Shown here one piece after another: positions 35,856 through 44,934 of a stretch of DNA of 64,000 nt. The notes beneath the pieces were generated by a model that was not told where the DNA came from, made no database searches, and worked only from the letters and a program-made list of their open reading frames with translations. Position 1 is the stretch's first letter. Each line of letters opens with the position of its first letter. The translations under genes and the position numbers were made by a program. Origin of the DNA: Pseudomonas xantholysinigenes (GTDB lineage: Bacteria; Pseudomonadota; Gammaproteobacteria; Pseudomonadales; Pseudomonadaceae); the NCBI RefSeq assembly GCF_014268885.2, contig NZ_CP077095.1, positions 3,565,001-3,629,000 on the forward strand, read 5' to 3'.

Positions 35856-36683
35856 ATGAACTACAGCAACCCTACCCAGCTGCAAGCCGCCATCCTCGAC
35901 TGGGCCGGCACCGTGGTCGACTTCGGCTCGTTCGCCCCCACGCAGATCTTCGTCGAAGCCTTCGCCGAGTTTGACGTGCAGGTGTCCATCGAGGAGGCCC
36001 GTGGCCCGATGGGCATGGGCAAGTGGGACCATATCCGCACCCTGTGCGATGTGCCGGAAATCGCCGAGCGCTACCGCAAGGTGTTCGGTCGCATCCCCAC
36101 CGACGACGATGTCACCGCCATCTACGAGCGCTTCATGCCGCTGCAGATCGAAAAGATCGCCGTGCACTCGGCGTTGATTCCCGGGGCGCTGGACACCTTG
36201 ACCGGGCTGCGCAAGGACGGCCTGAAGATCGGTTCGTGCTCGGGCTACCCGAAAGTGGTGATGGACAAGGTGGTAGAGCTGGCCGCGCAGAACGGCTACG
36301 TAGCCGACCATGTGGTGGCCACCGACGAGACGCCGAACGGCCGCCCGTGGCCGGCCCAGGCGCTGGCCAACGTGATTGCACTGGGCATCGATGACGTAGC
36401 CGCCTGCGTGAAGGTCGACGACACCGTGCCGGGGATTCTCGAAGGCCGCCGCGCCGGGATGTGGACTGTGGCGCTGGTGTGTTCGGGTAATGCCCTGGGG
36501 CTGACCTGGGAAGGTTACCGGGCGCTGAGCGCGGAGAAACTGGAAAGCGAACGCCAGCGGATTCACGCGTTGTTCGCCAGTTCGCGACCGCACTACCTGA
36601 TCGACACCATCAATGAGTTGCCCGAGGTGATTGCCGATATCAACCGGCGGCTGGCCAAGGGCGAGATGCCGCAGGCGTCCTGA
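35856..36683 (+). CDS. phnX: phosphonoacetaldehyde hydrolase (phosphonatase)
   Basis: A 275-residue HAD-superfamily enzyme that cleaves phosphonoacetaldehyde to acetaldehyde and phosphate. Nucleophile D15 lies in [10 protein letters not shown], and Schiff-base lysine K56 in [10 protein letters not shown]. Downstream HAD motifs are GSCSGYP and [13 protein letters not shown]. These residues match the well-studied Bacillus enzyme (Asp12, Lys53). It supplies phosphate, carbon and (via PhnW) nitrogen from aminoethylphosphonate. Confidence 0.97.
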   Translation: MNYSNPTQLQAAILDWAGTVVDFGSFAPTQIFVEAFAEFDVQVSIEEARGPMGMGKWDHIRTLCDVPEIAERYRKVFGRIPTDDDVTAIYERFMPLQIEKIAVHSALIPGALDTLTGLRKDGLKIGSCSGYPKVVMDKVVELAAQNGYVADHVVATDETPNGRPWPAQALANVIALGIDDVAACVKVDDTVPGILEGRRAGMWTVALVCSGNALGLTWEGYRALSAEKLESERQRIHALFASSRPHYLIDTINELPEVIADINRRLAKGEMPQAS

Positions 36684-36700
36684 CGGATCGGTGTCGGTTT

Positions 36701-36784
36701 CTTCGCGGGCAAGCCCGCTCCCACAGGGCTTGCGCTGTCCTCAGGCCTGGCGCTTTACCTGTGGGAGCGGGTTTACCCGCGAAG
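36701..36784. repeat. inverted pair of P. putida-type REP elements
   Basis: CTTCGCGGGCAAGCCCGCTCCCACAGG-type copy at 36701-36727 and its inverted partner at 36758-36784 (the latter with the GTAAA/TTTAC core variant). Together they can fold into a large hairpin after phnX and may act as a transcription stop. Confidence 0.85.
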
Positions 36785-36810
36785 GCGTCAGGAAAGGCAA
36801 CCGAGCACCA

Positions 36811-37371
36811 TCAGACCGCCCGGTTCAGCTTCACCCAGGACGCGAACCGGTCGATAAACCCCTGCAGGAACGGCCGGGTCTTGTCGTTCAACTTGCCACT
36901 GTCATCGAACAGCGTCGCCGCGCCGCCGATATAGGCCTCTGGCATCTGCATGCAGGGCATGTCGAGAAACACCAGCGACTGACGCAGCGCATGGTTGGCG
37001 CCAAAGCCACCGATCGCTCCCGGCGACACACTGGCCACCGCCGCTGGCTTGCCACTCCACACGCTCTGCCCGTAGGGTCGCGAACCGACGTCGATGGCAT
37101 TCTTCAGCCCCCCAGGCACCGAACGGTTGTACTCCGGCGTCACGAACAGCACCGCGTCACTACGGCGGATCTCGTCACGAAAGCGCTTCCACGCCTCAGG
37201 GGCACCCGAGGCCTCGACATCCTCGTTGTACAACGGCAGGTCGCCGATCTCGACGATCCTCAGGGCAAGGCTGGACGGCGCCAGCTCGGCCAGCGCGTGG
37301 GCCACCTTGCGGTTGTAGGAGTCCTTGCGCAGGCTGCCGACGACAACCGCTACCGAATAGACCTGGCTCAT
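36811..37371 (-). CDS. NADPH-dependent FMN reductase (ChrR/quinone reductase-like)
   Basis: A 186-residue flavodoxin-fold enzyme starting at ATG 37371. The phosphate-binding loop GSLRKDSYNRK and the second FMN motif PEYNRSVPGGLKNAID are characteristic of the NADPH-dependent FMN reductase family, which includes P. putida ChrR-type chromate/quinone reductases. It is cytoplasmic and probably provides two-electron quinone reduction against oxidative stress. It is divergent from the small 72-residue gene. Confidence 0.9.
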   Translation of the reverse strand: MSQVYSVAVVVGSLRKDSYNRKVAHALAELAPSSLALRIVEIGDLPLYNEDVEASGAPEAWKRFRDEIRRSDAVLFVTPEYNRSVPGGLKNAIDVGSRPYGQSVWSGKPAAVASVSPGAIGGFGANHALRQSLVFLDMPCMQMPEAYIGGAATLFDDSGKLNDKTRPFLQGFIDRFASWVKLNRAV

Positions 37372-37528
37372 GGCGTTTTGCAACCTCTACTGGGGATTGG
37401 GACCTAGTAGTTATAGATGACCGTTCCTCGGCCCCCTGGTTTTTTTCTGTCCACCGGTAAACTTCCCGAGCGATTCGCTGGTCTATGGGTACAGACATTT
37501 CCTACACGATTCAGAGGTTTCCACCTAA

Positions 37529-37747
37529 ATGGCAGCAGTAATGGTCGGCCAGTTCCACGCCCGCGACGCCGAAGGCCGTATCTACCCCGTGCACGAGTTC
37601 CAGGAATCGACCCTGCAGGCCGACGGCAGCACCCTGGGCGCGCCGATCACCAGCTACCGGCTGGCCATCGGTGATCGCGTCAACCACCTGGGCGAAGACC
37701 GCTTCGAACTGGCCCAAACCGGCGTCGAAATCATTCGCATTCCTTGA
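37529..37747 (+). CDS. small conserved protein, unknown function
   Basis: A 72-residue soluble protein from ATG 37529 (AGAGG upstream): GQFHARDAEGRIYPVHEFQESTLQADGSTLGAPITSYRLAIGDRVNHLGEDRFELAQTGVEIIRIP, spread along the chain, predicted as small beta barrel-like. Its 3' end overlaps the convergent lysine decarboxylase gene by 17 bp. The family is not recognised. The composition is normal for the genome, so I consider it real. Confidence 0.65.
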   Translation: MAAVMVGQFHARDAEGRIYPVHEFQESTLQADGSTLGAPITSYRLAIGDRVNHLGEDRFELAQTGVEIIRIP

Positions 37748-39962
37748 TGCAGTCCACCGTGTACAACTGCCCTTCGCGCTGCAGGCCGTGCACATCGGCG
37801 AGAAAGCCCGGGAAGCCTTGATCGAAGGCACGGGCGCAGGCCAGGTAGTCGAGGATCGCCCGGGTCGTCTCGGTAAAGCGTTCGCCCGGCATGATCAATG
37901 CGATACCCGGCGGATACGGCACCAGCATCACCGCCGACACGCGGCCGAGCAGGTGCTCGATCGGCACTGCCTCAACTTCCCCGCGAACCATCTGGTCATA
38001 GGCGCTTGCCGGGGTCATCGCCACCTCGGGCAACACCGTGAACACCCGCTTGAGCTGTCGTGCACTGGCATTGCCCTGGTAAAAGCCATGCAACTGCGCG
38101 CACAACTCGCGCAAACCCAGGCCCTGGTAGCGCGACGGCTGCTCCGCCAGCACACTGGGCAGGCATTCGCCCAGCGGCGTGTTGCCGTCGTAGTGGCGCT
38201 TGAACTCCAGCAACTCGGTCAGCAAGGTGCTCCACTTACCCTTGGTGATGCCCATCGAGAACAGCACCAGGAAGCTGTAGAACCCGGTCTTTTCCACCAC
38301 CAGCCCACGCTCCCAGAGAAACTTGCTGACCACCGTCGCCGGAATACCGTGCTCGTCGCTCGCCGGCATTACCAACGTGACCTTGAGCGGATCAAGCAGT
38401 ACATAGTCGTCCCCCACCTCGGAGAAGCCGTGCCAGGGCGCGGTGCTGCGCAGTAACCAGTCCGACGCCTGCAGGCCCTGACTGCCCTCCACCACCGGCG
38501 GCTGCCAGATGCTGAACCACCAGTCATCGGCGGCGATATGCTCGCGCAGGTTGGCCAGGGCGCGACGAAAGCTCAGGGCCTCGTCGAACATCTCCTGCAA
38601 CAGCGAACGCCCTGCCGGGCCCTCCATCATCGCCGAGGCCACGTCCAGCGAGGCAAGGATGCTGTACTGCGGCGAAGTGGAGATATGCATCATGAAGGCT
38701 TCGTTGAAACGGTCACGGTCCAACTGGCGTTGGGCGCCGTCCTGCACGTGGATCATTGAGGCCTGGCTGAAGGCAGCCAGCAGCTTGTGGGTGGAATGGG
38801 TGCTGAACAGCAGTGGGTCGGTGGCCGCGCGCTGCGTGCCCATGGCATAGCGATCGATGAAAAACTCATGGAAGGCCGCATAGGCGAACCAGGCTTCGTC
38901 GAAATGCAGCACCTCGACACTGGCGCCGAGCAGTTGCTTGATCAGCCCAGCGTGATAGCACAGCCCGTCGTAGGTGGAATTGGTGACCACCGCCAGGCGG
39001 ATCTTCGCCGGACGCCCCTGGGCCAGGGGGTGGGCCTGGATCTTCGCCTGGATCGAGGCAGGGCTGAACTCACTGAGCGGGATCGGCCCGATGATGCCCA
39101 GCTCGTTGCGCTCCGGGCGCAGGTAGATGGGGAGGGCGCCGGTCATGATGATCGCGTGGACCACCGACTTGTGGCAGTTGCGGTCCACCAGTACCAGGTC
39201 ATCGCGACCGACCATGGCATGCCAGACGATCTTGTTGGCGGTGGAGGTGCCGTTGATGACGAAGAAGGTATGGTCGGCGCCAAAGTTGCGCGCCGCCCGG
39301 GCTTCAGCGGCGGCCAGGGGCCCGGTGTGGTCGAGCAGCGAACCCAGTTCCGGCACCGAGACCGACAGGTCCGAACGCAGGGTGTTTTCGCCGAAGAACT
39401 GGTGAAAGGCCTGCCCCACCGGGCTCTTGCGGTAGGCCACGCCGCCGCCGTGGCCCGGGGTGTGCCAGGAATAATTGGATTGCGCGGTGTGCTGCACCAA
39501 GGCCTTGAAGAACGGCGGCAACAAGCCGTCGAGGTAGTTGTGCGCCGCCCGCGCCACCTGGCGGGCGAGAAACGGCACGGTGTCTTCGAACAGGTAGAGA
39601 ATCCCGCGCAGCTGGTTGAGCTCGCCCATCGCCTCGGCCGGGGCATTTTCCAGGGTGACCTGCTCGCCCAGGGCGAAGATCGGCAGGTTGGGCGCGCGCA
39701 GGCGGGCCAGACGGATCAGCTCGGCCATGTTCTGCAACAGGCGGCTGTTGTCGCCGACGCCCTCGGCGGCGATCAGCATGCAGGCCAGGCCATGGTGGGT
39801 GGCAGCCACCAGGCGCGCTTCGGCCTGGTCGGCGGCGGCGAGGATGGCGAAACCGTCCTGGGCCAATTCATCGGCGATGCCACGCACCCGCTCGCCGGCG
39901 ACGCTGTCGGCCTTGATGGCCCGGTGAACGATGAGGATCGGGAACTTGAGGTCCTTGTACAT
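37731..39962 (-). CDS. ldcA: lysine/ornithine/arginine decarboxylase (LdcA-type)
   Basis: A 743-residue fold-type I PLP decarboxylase with an N-terminal response-regulator-like wing domain and the core motifs GTSTANKIVWHAM, FDEAWFAYAAFH and the PLP lysine in STHSTHKLLAAFSQAS. Its place next to dnaQ-rnhA matches P. aeruginosa ldcA (PA1818), which makes cadaverine from lysine. Lysine is therefore the favoured substrate, though ornithine or arginine cannot be excluded from sequence. ATG 39962 is chosen because the upstream extension lies in REP DNA. Confidence 0.85.
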   Translation of the reverse strand: MYKDLKFPILIVHRAIKADSVAGERVRGIADELAQDGFAILAAADQAEARLVAATHHGLACMLIAAEGVGDNSRLLQNMAELIRLARLRAPNLPIFALGEQVTLENAPAEAMGELNQLRGILYLFEDTVPFLARQVARAAHNYLDGLLPPFFKALVQHTAQSNYSWHTPGHGGGVAYRKSPVGQAFHQFFGENTLRSDLSVSVPELGSLLDHTGPLAAAEARAARNFGADHTFFVINGTSTANKIVWHAMVGRDDLVLVDRNCHKSVVHAIIMTGALPIYLRPERNELGIIGPIPLSEFSPASIQAKIQAHPLAQGRPAKIRLAVVTNSTYDGLCYHAGLIKQLLGASVEVLHFDEAWFAYAAFHEFFIDRYAMGTQRAATDPLLFSTHSTHKLLAAFSQASMIHVQDGAQRQLDRDRFNEAFMMHISTSPQYSILASLDVASAMMEGPAGRSLLQEMFDEALSFRRALANLREHIAADDWWFSIWQPPVVEGSQGLQASDWLLRSTAPWHGFSEVGDDYVLLDPLKVTLVMPASDEHGIPATVVSKFLWERGLVVEKTGFYSFLVLFSMGITKGKWSTLLTELLEFKRHYDGNTPLGECLPSVLAEQPSRYQGLGLRELCAQLHGFYQGNASARQLKRVFTVLPEVAMTPASAYDQMVRGEVEAVPIEHLLGRVSAVMLVPYPPGIALIMPGERFTETTRAILDYLACARAFDQGFPGFLADVHGLQREGQLYTVDCIKECE

Positions 39963-40028
39963 CCGGCGGCTACCTCTACGGGTAATTTCCCTCAGGGTAG
40001 TTGAGGCTGGTGTCGTCAGTGCCGGCCT

Positions 40029-40092
40029 CTTCGCGGGTAAACCCGCTCCCACAGGTTCGGGGATTGCCTGTGGGAGCGGGTTTACCCGCGAA
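40029..40092. repeat. inverted pair of P. putida-type REP elements
   Basis: CTTCGCGGGTAAACCCGCTCCCACAGG at 40029-40055 and its inverted copy at 40067-40092, separated by 11 bp. They lie between the ldcA start and the dnaQ stop and form a near-perfect long hairpin. Confidence 0.9.
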
Positions 40093-40113
40093 AGGGCCAG
40101 TACTGCTGGCAAA

Positions 40114-40869
40114 TCAGCTGGCGGGGGCCTCGGTCAGCGCCTGCCACATCGCCGGGCCACCGGCCGACTTGGCGATGGCTGCCAAGCGCTCGGCATGGGC
40201 TGCGAGTTCTTCCTCGCTGGCCACGATCACCCGCCCCGGCGCGCGCCCGGTGATGCGGCGAATCTCGCTGCCGGCACTGCCCTGCCCGTCTTCGGCACCC
40301 GCGCCGTCGCCTGCCAGCGACAAGCTGGTCTGGCCGCCGGTCATGGCCAGGTAGACGTCGGCCAGCAGTTCCGAGTCAAGCAACGCGCCGTGCAGTTCAC
40401 GGCCAGAGTTGTCGATGCCGTAGCGTTTGCACAGTGCATCGAGGCTGTTGCGCTGCCCTGGGTGGCGCGAGCGCGCCATCATCAGGGTATCGAGGATGGT
40501 GCAGTGCTGGGTGATGTCGGCCCGGTCGTGCTGGCCCTGCAGGGCGAACTCGTTGTTGAGGAAGCCGACGTCGAACGCCGCGTTGTGGATGACCAGGGTC
40601 GCGCCCTGGATGAACTCGAAGAACTCGTCGGCGACATCGCCGAAGCGCGGCTTGCCGACCAGGAAGGCGTCGGTGATACCGTGCACGCCGATGGCGCCCT
40701 CGTCACTCTCGCGGTCCGGCTGCAGGTAGGCGTGGAAATGCCGTCCGGTCAGGCGCCGACCAATGACCTCGACACAGCCGATCTCGACGATACGGTGGCC
40801 TTCGCTCACCGGCATGCCGGTGGTTTCGGTATCGAGGATGACCAGGCGCTGGTCTTGCTGCTGTTCCAC
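40114..40869 (-). CDS. dnaQ: DNA polymerase III epsilon subunit (3'-5' proofreading exonuclease)
   Basis: A 251-residue DnaQ. GTG 40869 is preferred because GGAG lies at correct spacing and the N terminus then reads VEQQQDQRLVILDTETTG. Exo motifs: D13-x-E15 (LDTETTG), HNAAFDVGFL, and the H-x4-D region HGALLDSELLADVYLAM. The C-terminal tail (GRVIVASEEELAAHAERLAAI) binds the polymerase alpha subunit. It lies next to rnhA as in most gammaproteobacteria, but here it is head-to-tail and on the same strand. Confidence 0.96.
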   Translation of the reverse strand: MEQQQDQRLVILDTETTGMPVSEGHRIVEIGCVEVIGRRLTGRHFHAYLQPDRESDEGAIGVHGITDAFLVGKPRFGDVADEFFEFIQGATLVIHNAAFDVGFLNNEFALQGQHDRADITQHCTILDTLMMARSRHPGQRNSLDALCKRYGIDNSGRELHGALLDSELLADVYLAMTGGQTSLSLAGDGAGAEDGQGSAGSEIRRITGRAPGRVIVASEEELAAHAERLAAIAKSAGGPAMWQALTEAPAS

Positions 40870-40980
40870 GCGGGTGACTCCAACTGGCGGTGCTTGAATT
40901 CGGGCTGGGAGTATAACGAAATCGGGCCGCTTTGCGGCCATCGCGGGGTTTACGCGATTCCTGTGATGGGGTGGCGCCTG

Positions 40981-41025
40981 GCACCGGCTTCGCCGGTGTT
41001 CGCGGGCAAGCCCGCTCCCACAGGG
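40981..41025. repeat. REP element with adjacent small hairpin
   Basis: A GCACCGG-CTTC-GCCGGTG-like hairpin (40981-40998) is followed directly by TTCGCGGGCAAGCCCGCTCCCACAGGG (40999-41025). A degenerate partial copy (GAGAGCGGGCTTGCCGCGATGGG) lies at about 41060. All are between dnaQ and rnhA. Confidence 0.8.
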
Positions 41026-41092
41026 TCAAGCTGAATCAATGAGTTGCGGTTTTTTCCATGAGAGCGGGCTTGCCGCGATGGGCTACCCAGAC

Positions 41093-41539
41093 TCAACGCT
41101 GGCCGCGCACCTCATCGACCCCGCGATTGGCCAACTGGTCGGCGCGCTCATTGCCCGGGTGGCCGATATGCCCGCGCACCCACTTCCAGGTCACCTTGTG
41201 CCGGTTGACCTGTTCATCGAGCTGCACCCACAGGTCAGCGTTCTTCACCGGCTCCTTGGCCGCGGTCTTCCAACCGCGTTTCTTCCAGTTGGCCATCCAT
41301 TCGTTGATGCCCTTCATGACGTACTGCGAGTCGGTGGTCAGGATGACCTCGCACTCACGCTTGAGTGCCTTCAGGCCCTCGATCGCCGCCATCAACTCCA
41401 TGCGGTTGTTGGTGGTCTCGCGCTCGCCGCCCCACAGCTCCTTCTCGACGCCCTTGAAAACCATCAGCACACCCCAGCCGCCCGGGCCTGGGTTGCCCTT
41501 GCAGGCACCATCGGTGTAGATCTCGACGCTATCGCTCAT
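41093..41539 (-). CDS. rnhA: ribonuclease HI
   Basis: A 148-residue enzyme that degrades the RNA strand of RNA-DNA hybrids. All four catalytic carboxylates fall at the E. coli numbering: D10 (YTDGAC), E48 (NRMELMAAI), D70 (TTDSQYV) and D134 (GNERADQLA). ATG 41539 is chosen since the upstream frame is noise. Its stop lies at 41093, and the methyltransferase gene is 13 bp upstream on the same strand, so the two may be co-transcribed. Confidence 0.97.
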   Translation of the reverse strand: MSDSVEIYTDGACKGNPGPGGWGVLMVFKGVEKELWGGERETTNNRMELMAAIEGLKALKRECEVILTTDSQYVMKGINEWMANWKKRGWKTAAKEPVKNADLWVQLDEQVNRHKVTWKWVRGHIGHPGNERADQLANRGVDEVRGQR

Positions 41540-41552
41540 GTACCACTCGTGT

Positions 41553-42326
41553 TCAGTGCTTTTCGGAATCGGGATGGGTGGCGCTGCGATTGACCTTGGC
41601 CAATGGCAGCGGCAGCAGCTTGCCCATAGGTTCGCGGCGCTCCAGGCGCAGCGGCCGCAGGCCCACCACCATCTTGCGCGCCACCAGCAGGTAGACCCCA
41701 CCGCCGGCACTCTGCCAGCCCCCGGCCACCCGCTCCCAGCCTGCCAGGCGTTGCTGCCAGGCCGGCGAGGCAAGCGGCGGACGATAGCACCCGAAGCGGC
41801 GTTTCTCCAGCGCGAAGCCCAGCAGGTTGAGCCAGTCGCCAACCCGCGACGGCGAAATGCAGCGGGCCTTGCGCAAGGCGCCATGGCTGAAGAAATGGCG
41901 CAGGCCCCAACCGCTCCAGGGGTTGATCCCGATGATCAGCAGGTGGCCGCCCGGACGCACCGCGCTGGCCGCCTCGCGCAGCAGGCCATGGGGCGACAGG
42001 CTGAAATCCAGGCCATGCTGCAGCACCACTACGTCGGCAGCGTGTTCCGACAACGGCCAGGCTTGCTCCTCGCAGACGATCTCCACCCCCGGCAACGGCG
42101 CGCCCAGGCGTACGTTGCGTTGCACCTGCGGGGCGCTGGGCGGCGGTTCGGCACAGGGGCCGTAGTGCACCAGGTAACCGCCGAAGAAGCGCCGCAGCTC
42201 TTCTTCGAGCAACTGTTCTTCCTCCTTGAGCATCAATTGCCCAAGCGGGCCCTGGAACCAGTCGCGGGCCAGGCGGATGAGTTCGACCCAGTCGGGGTCG
42301 GCCTGGGCGAAGGCTTGGTCGGTCAT
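41553..42326 (-). CDS. class I SAM-dependent methyltransferase domain protein
   Basis: 257 residues with a Methyltransf_11-like core: [53 protein letters not shown]. The N-terminal SAM loop is atypical: the usual E/DxGxGxG glycine loop is not recognisable (the equivalent region reads [18 protein letters not shown]), so SAM binding may be altered or lost. It corresponds by position to PA1814 beside rnhA and gloB. It is divergent from gloB; the substrate is unknown. Confidence 0.8.
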   Translation of the reverse strand: MTDQAFAQADPDWVELIRLARDWFQGPLGQLMLKEEEQLLEEELRRFFGGYLVHYGPCAEPPPSAPQVQRNVRLGAPLPGVEIVCEEQAWPLSEHAADVVVLQHGLDFSLSPHGLLREAASAVRPGGHLLIIGINPWSGWGLRHFFSHGALRKARCISPSRVGDWLNLLGFALEKRRFGCYRPPLASPAWQQRLAGWERVAGGWQSAGGGVYLLVARKMVVGLRPLRLERREPMGKLLPLPLAKVNRSATHPDSEKH

Positions 42327-42410
42327 TGCGTTCTCCCTCGAAGGTTCTCCGCGCGCGCCATCGCGGCTAAGATGCCCTCAATGTCCAGGCTTGGCGATAC
42401 GGATCCGCAC

Positions 42411-43190
42411 ATGATACAGATCGATGCCCTACCCGCTTTCAACGACAACTACATCTGGTTGTTACAGGATACTGCCAATCGCCGCTGCGCGGTGGTCGAC
42501 CCAGGCGATGCGGCGCCGGTGCTCGCCTGGCTGGGTAGCCACCCGGACTGGCAGCTGACGGACATCCTCGTTACCCACCACCACCACGACCATGTCGGCG
42601 GCGTCGAAGCACTGAAACAGGCCAGCGGCGCCACCGTCTACGGCCCGGCCAACGAACGCATTCCGGCCCTCGATGTCGCCCTCGAAGACGGTGCGCAGGT
42701 TCAGGTGCTGGGCCTGGACTTCGAGGTCCTGGCCATGCCCGGCCACACCCTGGGGCACATCGCCTATTACACAGCGCAAACACCCACGCCGCTACTGTTC
42801 AGTGGCGACACTCTGTTCGCCGCCGGTTGCGGGCGCCTGTTCGAAGGCACGCCGGAGCAAATGCACCAATCGCTGCAGCGCCTGGCCGCGCTGCCGGGCG
42901 CAACCGAGGTGTACTGCGCCCACGAATACACCTTGAGCAACCTGCGTTTCGCCCGCGCCGTGGAGCCCGACAGCGAGCACGTTCGCCAACGGTTCGAGGA
43001 CGTTACCCAGCTGCGCGCCGACAATCGCATCACATTGCCATCAACTATCGAACTGGAACGCCTCACCAACCCGTTCCTGCGCACCGCTGAAACATCCGTT
43101 AAACAAAAAGCAGACGAATGGAAGGGGCATTCCAACCCAAGCCAAGCCACTGTTTTTGCTGCCTTGAGGTCTTGGAAGGACGTGTTCTGA
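42411..43190 (+). CDS. gloB: hydroxyacylglutathione hydrolase (glyoxalase II)
   Basis: A 259-residue metallo-beta-lactamase-fold enzyme hydrolysing S-lactoylglutathione to lactate and glutathione, the second step of methylglyoxal detoxification. The metal-binding motif [10 protein letters not shown] lies near residues 54-63, with later ligands in [26 protein letters not shown] and YCAHEYT. The substrate-binding C terminus ([18 protein letters not shown]-like KADEWKG) is intact. ATG 42411 matches the family N terminus [16 protein letters not shown]. Confidence 0.96.
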   Translation: MIQIDALPAFNDNYIWLLQDTANRRCAVVDPGDAAPVLAWLGSHPDWQLTDILVTHHHHDHVGGVEALKQASGATVYGPANERIPALDVALEDGAQVQVLGLDFEVLAMPGHTLGHIAYYTAQTPTPLLFSGDTLFAAGCGRLFEGTPEQMHQSLQRLAALPGATEVYCAHEYTLSNLRFARAVEPDSEHVRQRFEDVTQLRADNRITLPSTIELERLTNPFLRTAETSVKQKADEWKGHSNPSQATVFAALRSWKDVF

Positions 43191-43290
43191 TAACCCCACG
43201 ATATATCGCAATGTGACCCTAAAGGTTGACCCGGCCGGGGCCGGTTTCTAGAATCGCCCAACTTTTTTGCCCGGATAACCGTTCCCGCCG

Positions 43291-44721
43291 ATGTCTTCCC
43301 GTAGCCGCAGAACCGCTCATTCGGTCGCCCTGACGCGACTGGCACAGATCAGTGCACTGGCGCTGGCCGCCACCCTGGTCGGTTGCCAGAGCACCCGTCA
43401 GCTCGACGAATCCGACAGCGTTCGCGCGCACAACTACCAGGCGCGGATCAAGCACAAACCCGCGCCGCTGGTGATCAAGACCAAGGAACAGGCACCGCCC
43501 CAGGACGTCTGGGAGCGCATGCGCCAGGGCTTCGCCCTGCAGGACGGCATGGACGTCAACCCGCGTATCGAACAGCAGCGCCTGTGGTTCGCCAGCAACC
43601 CGTCGTTCCTCGAGAACGCCGGCGAGCGCGGCAGCCTCTACCTGCACTACATCGTCGAGCGCCTCGAAGAACGCGACATGCCGCTGGAGCTGGCCCTGCT
43701 GCCGGCCATCGAGAGCGCCTACAACCCGATGGCCTACTCCCGCGCGCACGCCGCCGGCATGTGGCAGTTCATCCCGTCCACCGGGCGCCACTTCAACCTG
43801 CGCCAGACCAACTTCTACGACGGTCGCCGCGACGTCACCGCCTCGACCAACGCCGCGCTGGACTACCTGAACCGCCTGCACGACATGTTCAACGGCGACT
43901 GGCTGCTGGCCCTGGCGGCCTACAACGCCGGTGAAGGCACCGTCAGCCGCGCCATCGAGCGCAACGAACGGCTGGGCCTGCCGACCGATTACTGGAACCT
44001 GCCGCTGCCCCAGGAAACCCGCGACTACGTGCCCAAGCTGCTGGCCCTGTCGCAGGTGGTCAATACCCCCGAGGCGTATGGCGTCAACCTCAACCCGATC
44101 GCCAACGAGCCGTATTTCGAAGCCGTCGCCATCAACGACCGCCTCGACCTGTCGCGTGTGGCGGCCTTCGCCGACATCGACGAAGACGAACTGATCCAGC
44201 TCAACCCGGCATTCAAGAAGCGCATGACCGTGGACGGCCCGCAGCAACTGCTGGTGCCCACCGCCAAGGCGCAACTGCTGAGCGACCGCATGTCCAACCT
44301 CAAGCCCGAGGAGCTGGTCAGCCTGCAGCCGAACAAGGCAGTGTTCCAGGCGGCCCTGGCCGAGGCCAAGGCGCCGGCGGCGCGTAGCTACCGGGTCAAG
44401 CGCGGCGACAACCTGGGCAGCATCGCCAAGGCCAACCGGGTGTCGGTCAAGCAGCTGCAAAGCTGGAATCGCATTCGCGGCAACAACCTCAAGGTCGGCC
44501 AGGTGCTGGCCCTGCGAGGTGGCAGCGCGCCGAGCGCGGCGGCCAACCGCGTGGCCGACGCCAAGCAGCGTTCCACCCAATACAAGGTACGCAAGGGCGA
44601 CTCGTACTACCTGGTGGCCAAGCGCTTCAATGTCGAGATGAAACACCTCAAGCGCTGGAACCCGCGCAGCGGGCATGCGCTCAAGCCGGGGCAGACGCTG
44701 ACGGTCTACCTGTCGCGTTGA
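43291..44721 (+). CDS. mltD: membrane-bound lytic murein transglycosylase D
   Basis: A 476-residue lipoprotein. The signal ends in lipobox L-V-G-C. The SLT family-1 lytic transglycosylase domain has its catalytic Glu in LPAIESAYNP (about residue 140), then MWQFIPSTGRHFNL and AYNAGEGTVSRAI. The C terminus carries two LysM peptidoglycan-binding repeats (about 365-412 with YRVKRGDNLGSIAKANRVS, and 428-476 with YKVRKGDSYYLVAKRFNVE). It cleaves murein to 1,6-anhydro products. It is monocistronic and followed by REP hairpins. Confidence 0.96.
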   Translation: MSSRSRRTAHSVALTRLAQISALALAATLVGCQSTRQLDESDSVRAHNYQARIKHKPAPLVIKTKEQAPPQDVWERMRQGFALQDGMDVNPRIEQQRLWFASNPSFLENAGERGSLYLHYIVERLEERDMPLELALLPAIESAYNPMAYSRAHAAGMWQFIPSTGRHFNLRQTNFYDGRRDVTASTNAALDYLNRLHDMFNGDWLLALAAYNAGEGTVSRAIERNERLGLPTDYWNLPLPQETRDYVPKLLALSQVVNTPEAYGVNLNPIANEPYFEAVAINDRLDLSRVAAFADIDEDELIQLNPAFKKRMTVDGPQQLLVPTAKAQLLSDRMSNLKPEELVSLQPNKAVFQAALAEAKAPAARSYRVKRGDNLGSIAKANRVSVKQLQSWNRIRGNNLKVGQVLALRGGSAPSAAANRVADAKQRSTQYKVRKGDSYYLVAKRFNVEMKHLKRWNPRSGHALKPGQTLTVYLSR

Positions 44722-44747
44722 ACCACAACGTCGAAACCATCGCCCCA

Positions 44748-44838
44748 CCCTGTGGGAGCGGGTTTACCCGCGAAGAAGGCTCCGCGGTGCGTGGCACCGG
44801 CTTTGCCGGTGTTCGCGGGTAAACCCGCTCCCACAAGG
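44748..44838. repeat. inverted REP pair flanking a third hairpin
   Basis: CCCTGTGGGAGCGGGTTTACCCGCGAAG at 44748-44775 and an inverted copy at 44811-44838. A GGCACCGG-CTTTG-CCGGTG hairpin lies between them. This is the same small hairpin that accompanies the REPs near 40981 and 58650, so it is part of a composite element. Confidence 0.85.
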
Positions 44839-44934
44839 GACTGAATTTGCTCCAAGGGCGGCTCTTTTTCCATTCCAGACAAGCTGTTACTGTACCCCGA
44901 ACCAAGCCCAACGCCCTCTGGATCGGATGCCGAC

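Noticed and set aside
34848..36593. 581-residue open frame opposite phnW and phnX
   Set aside because: It spans two well-identified genes and their junction on the other strand and has the low-complexity composition of a shadow.
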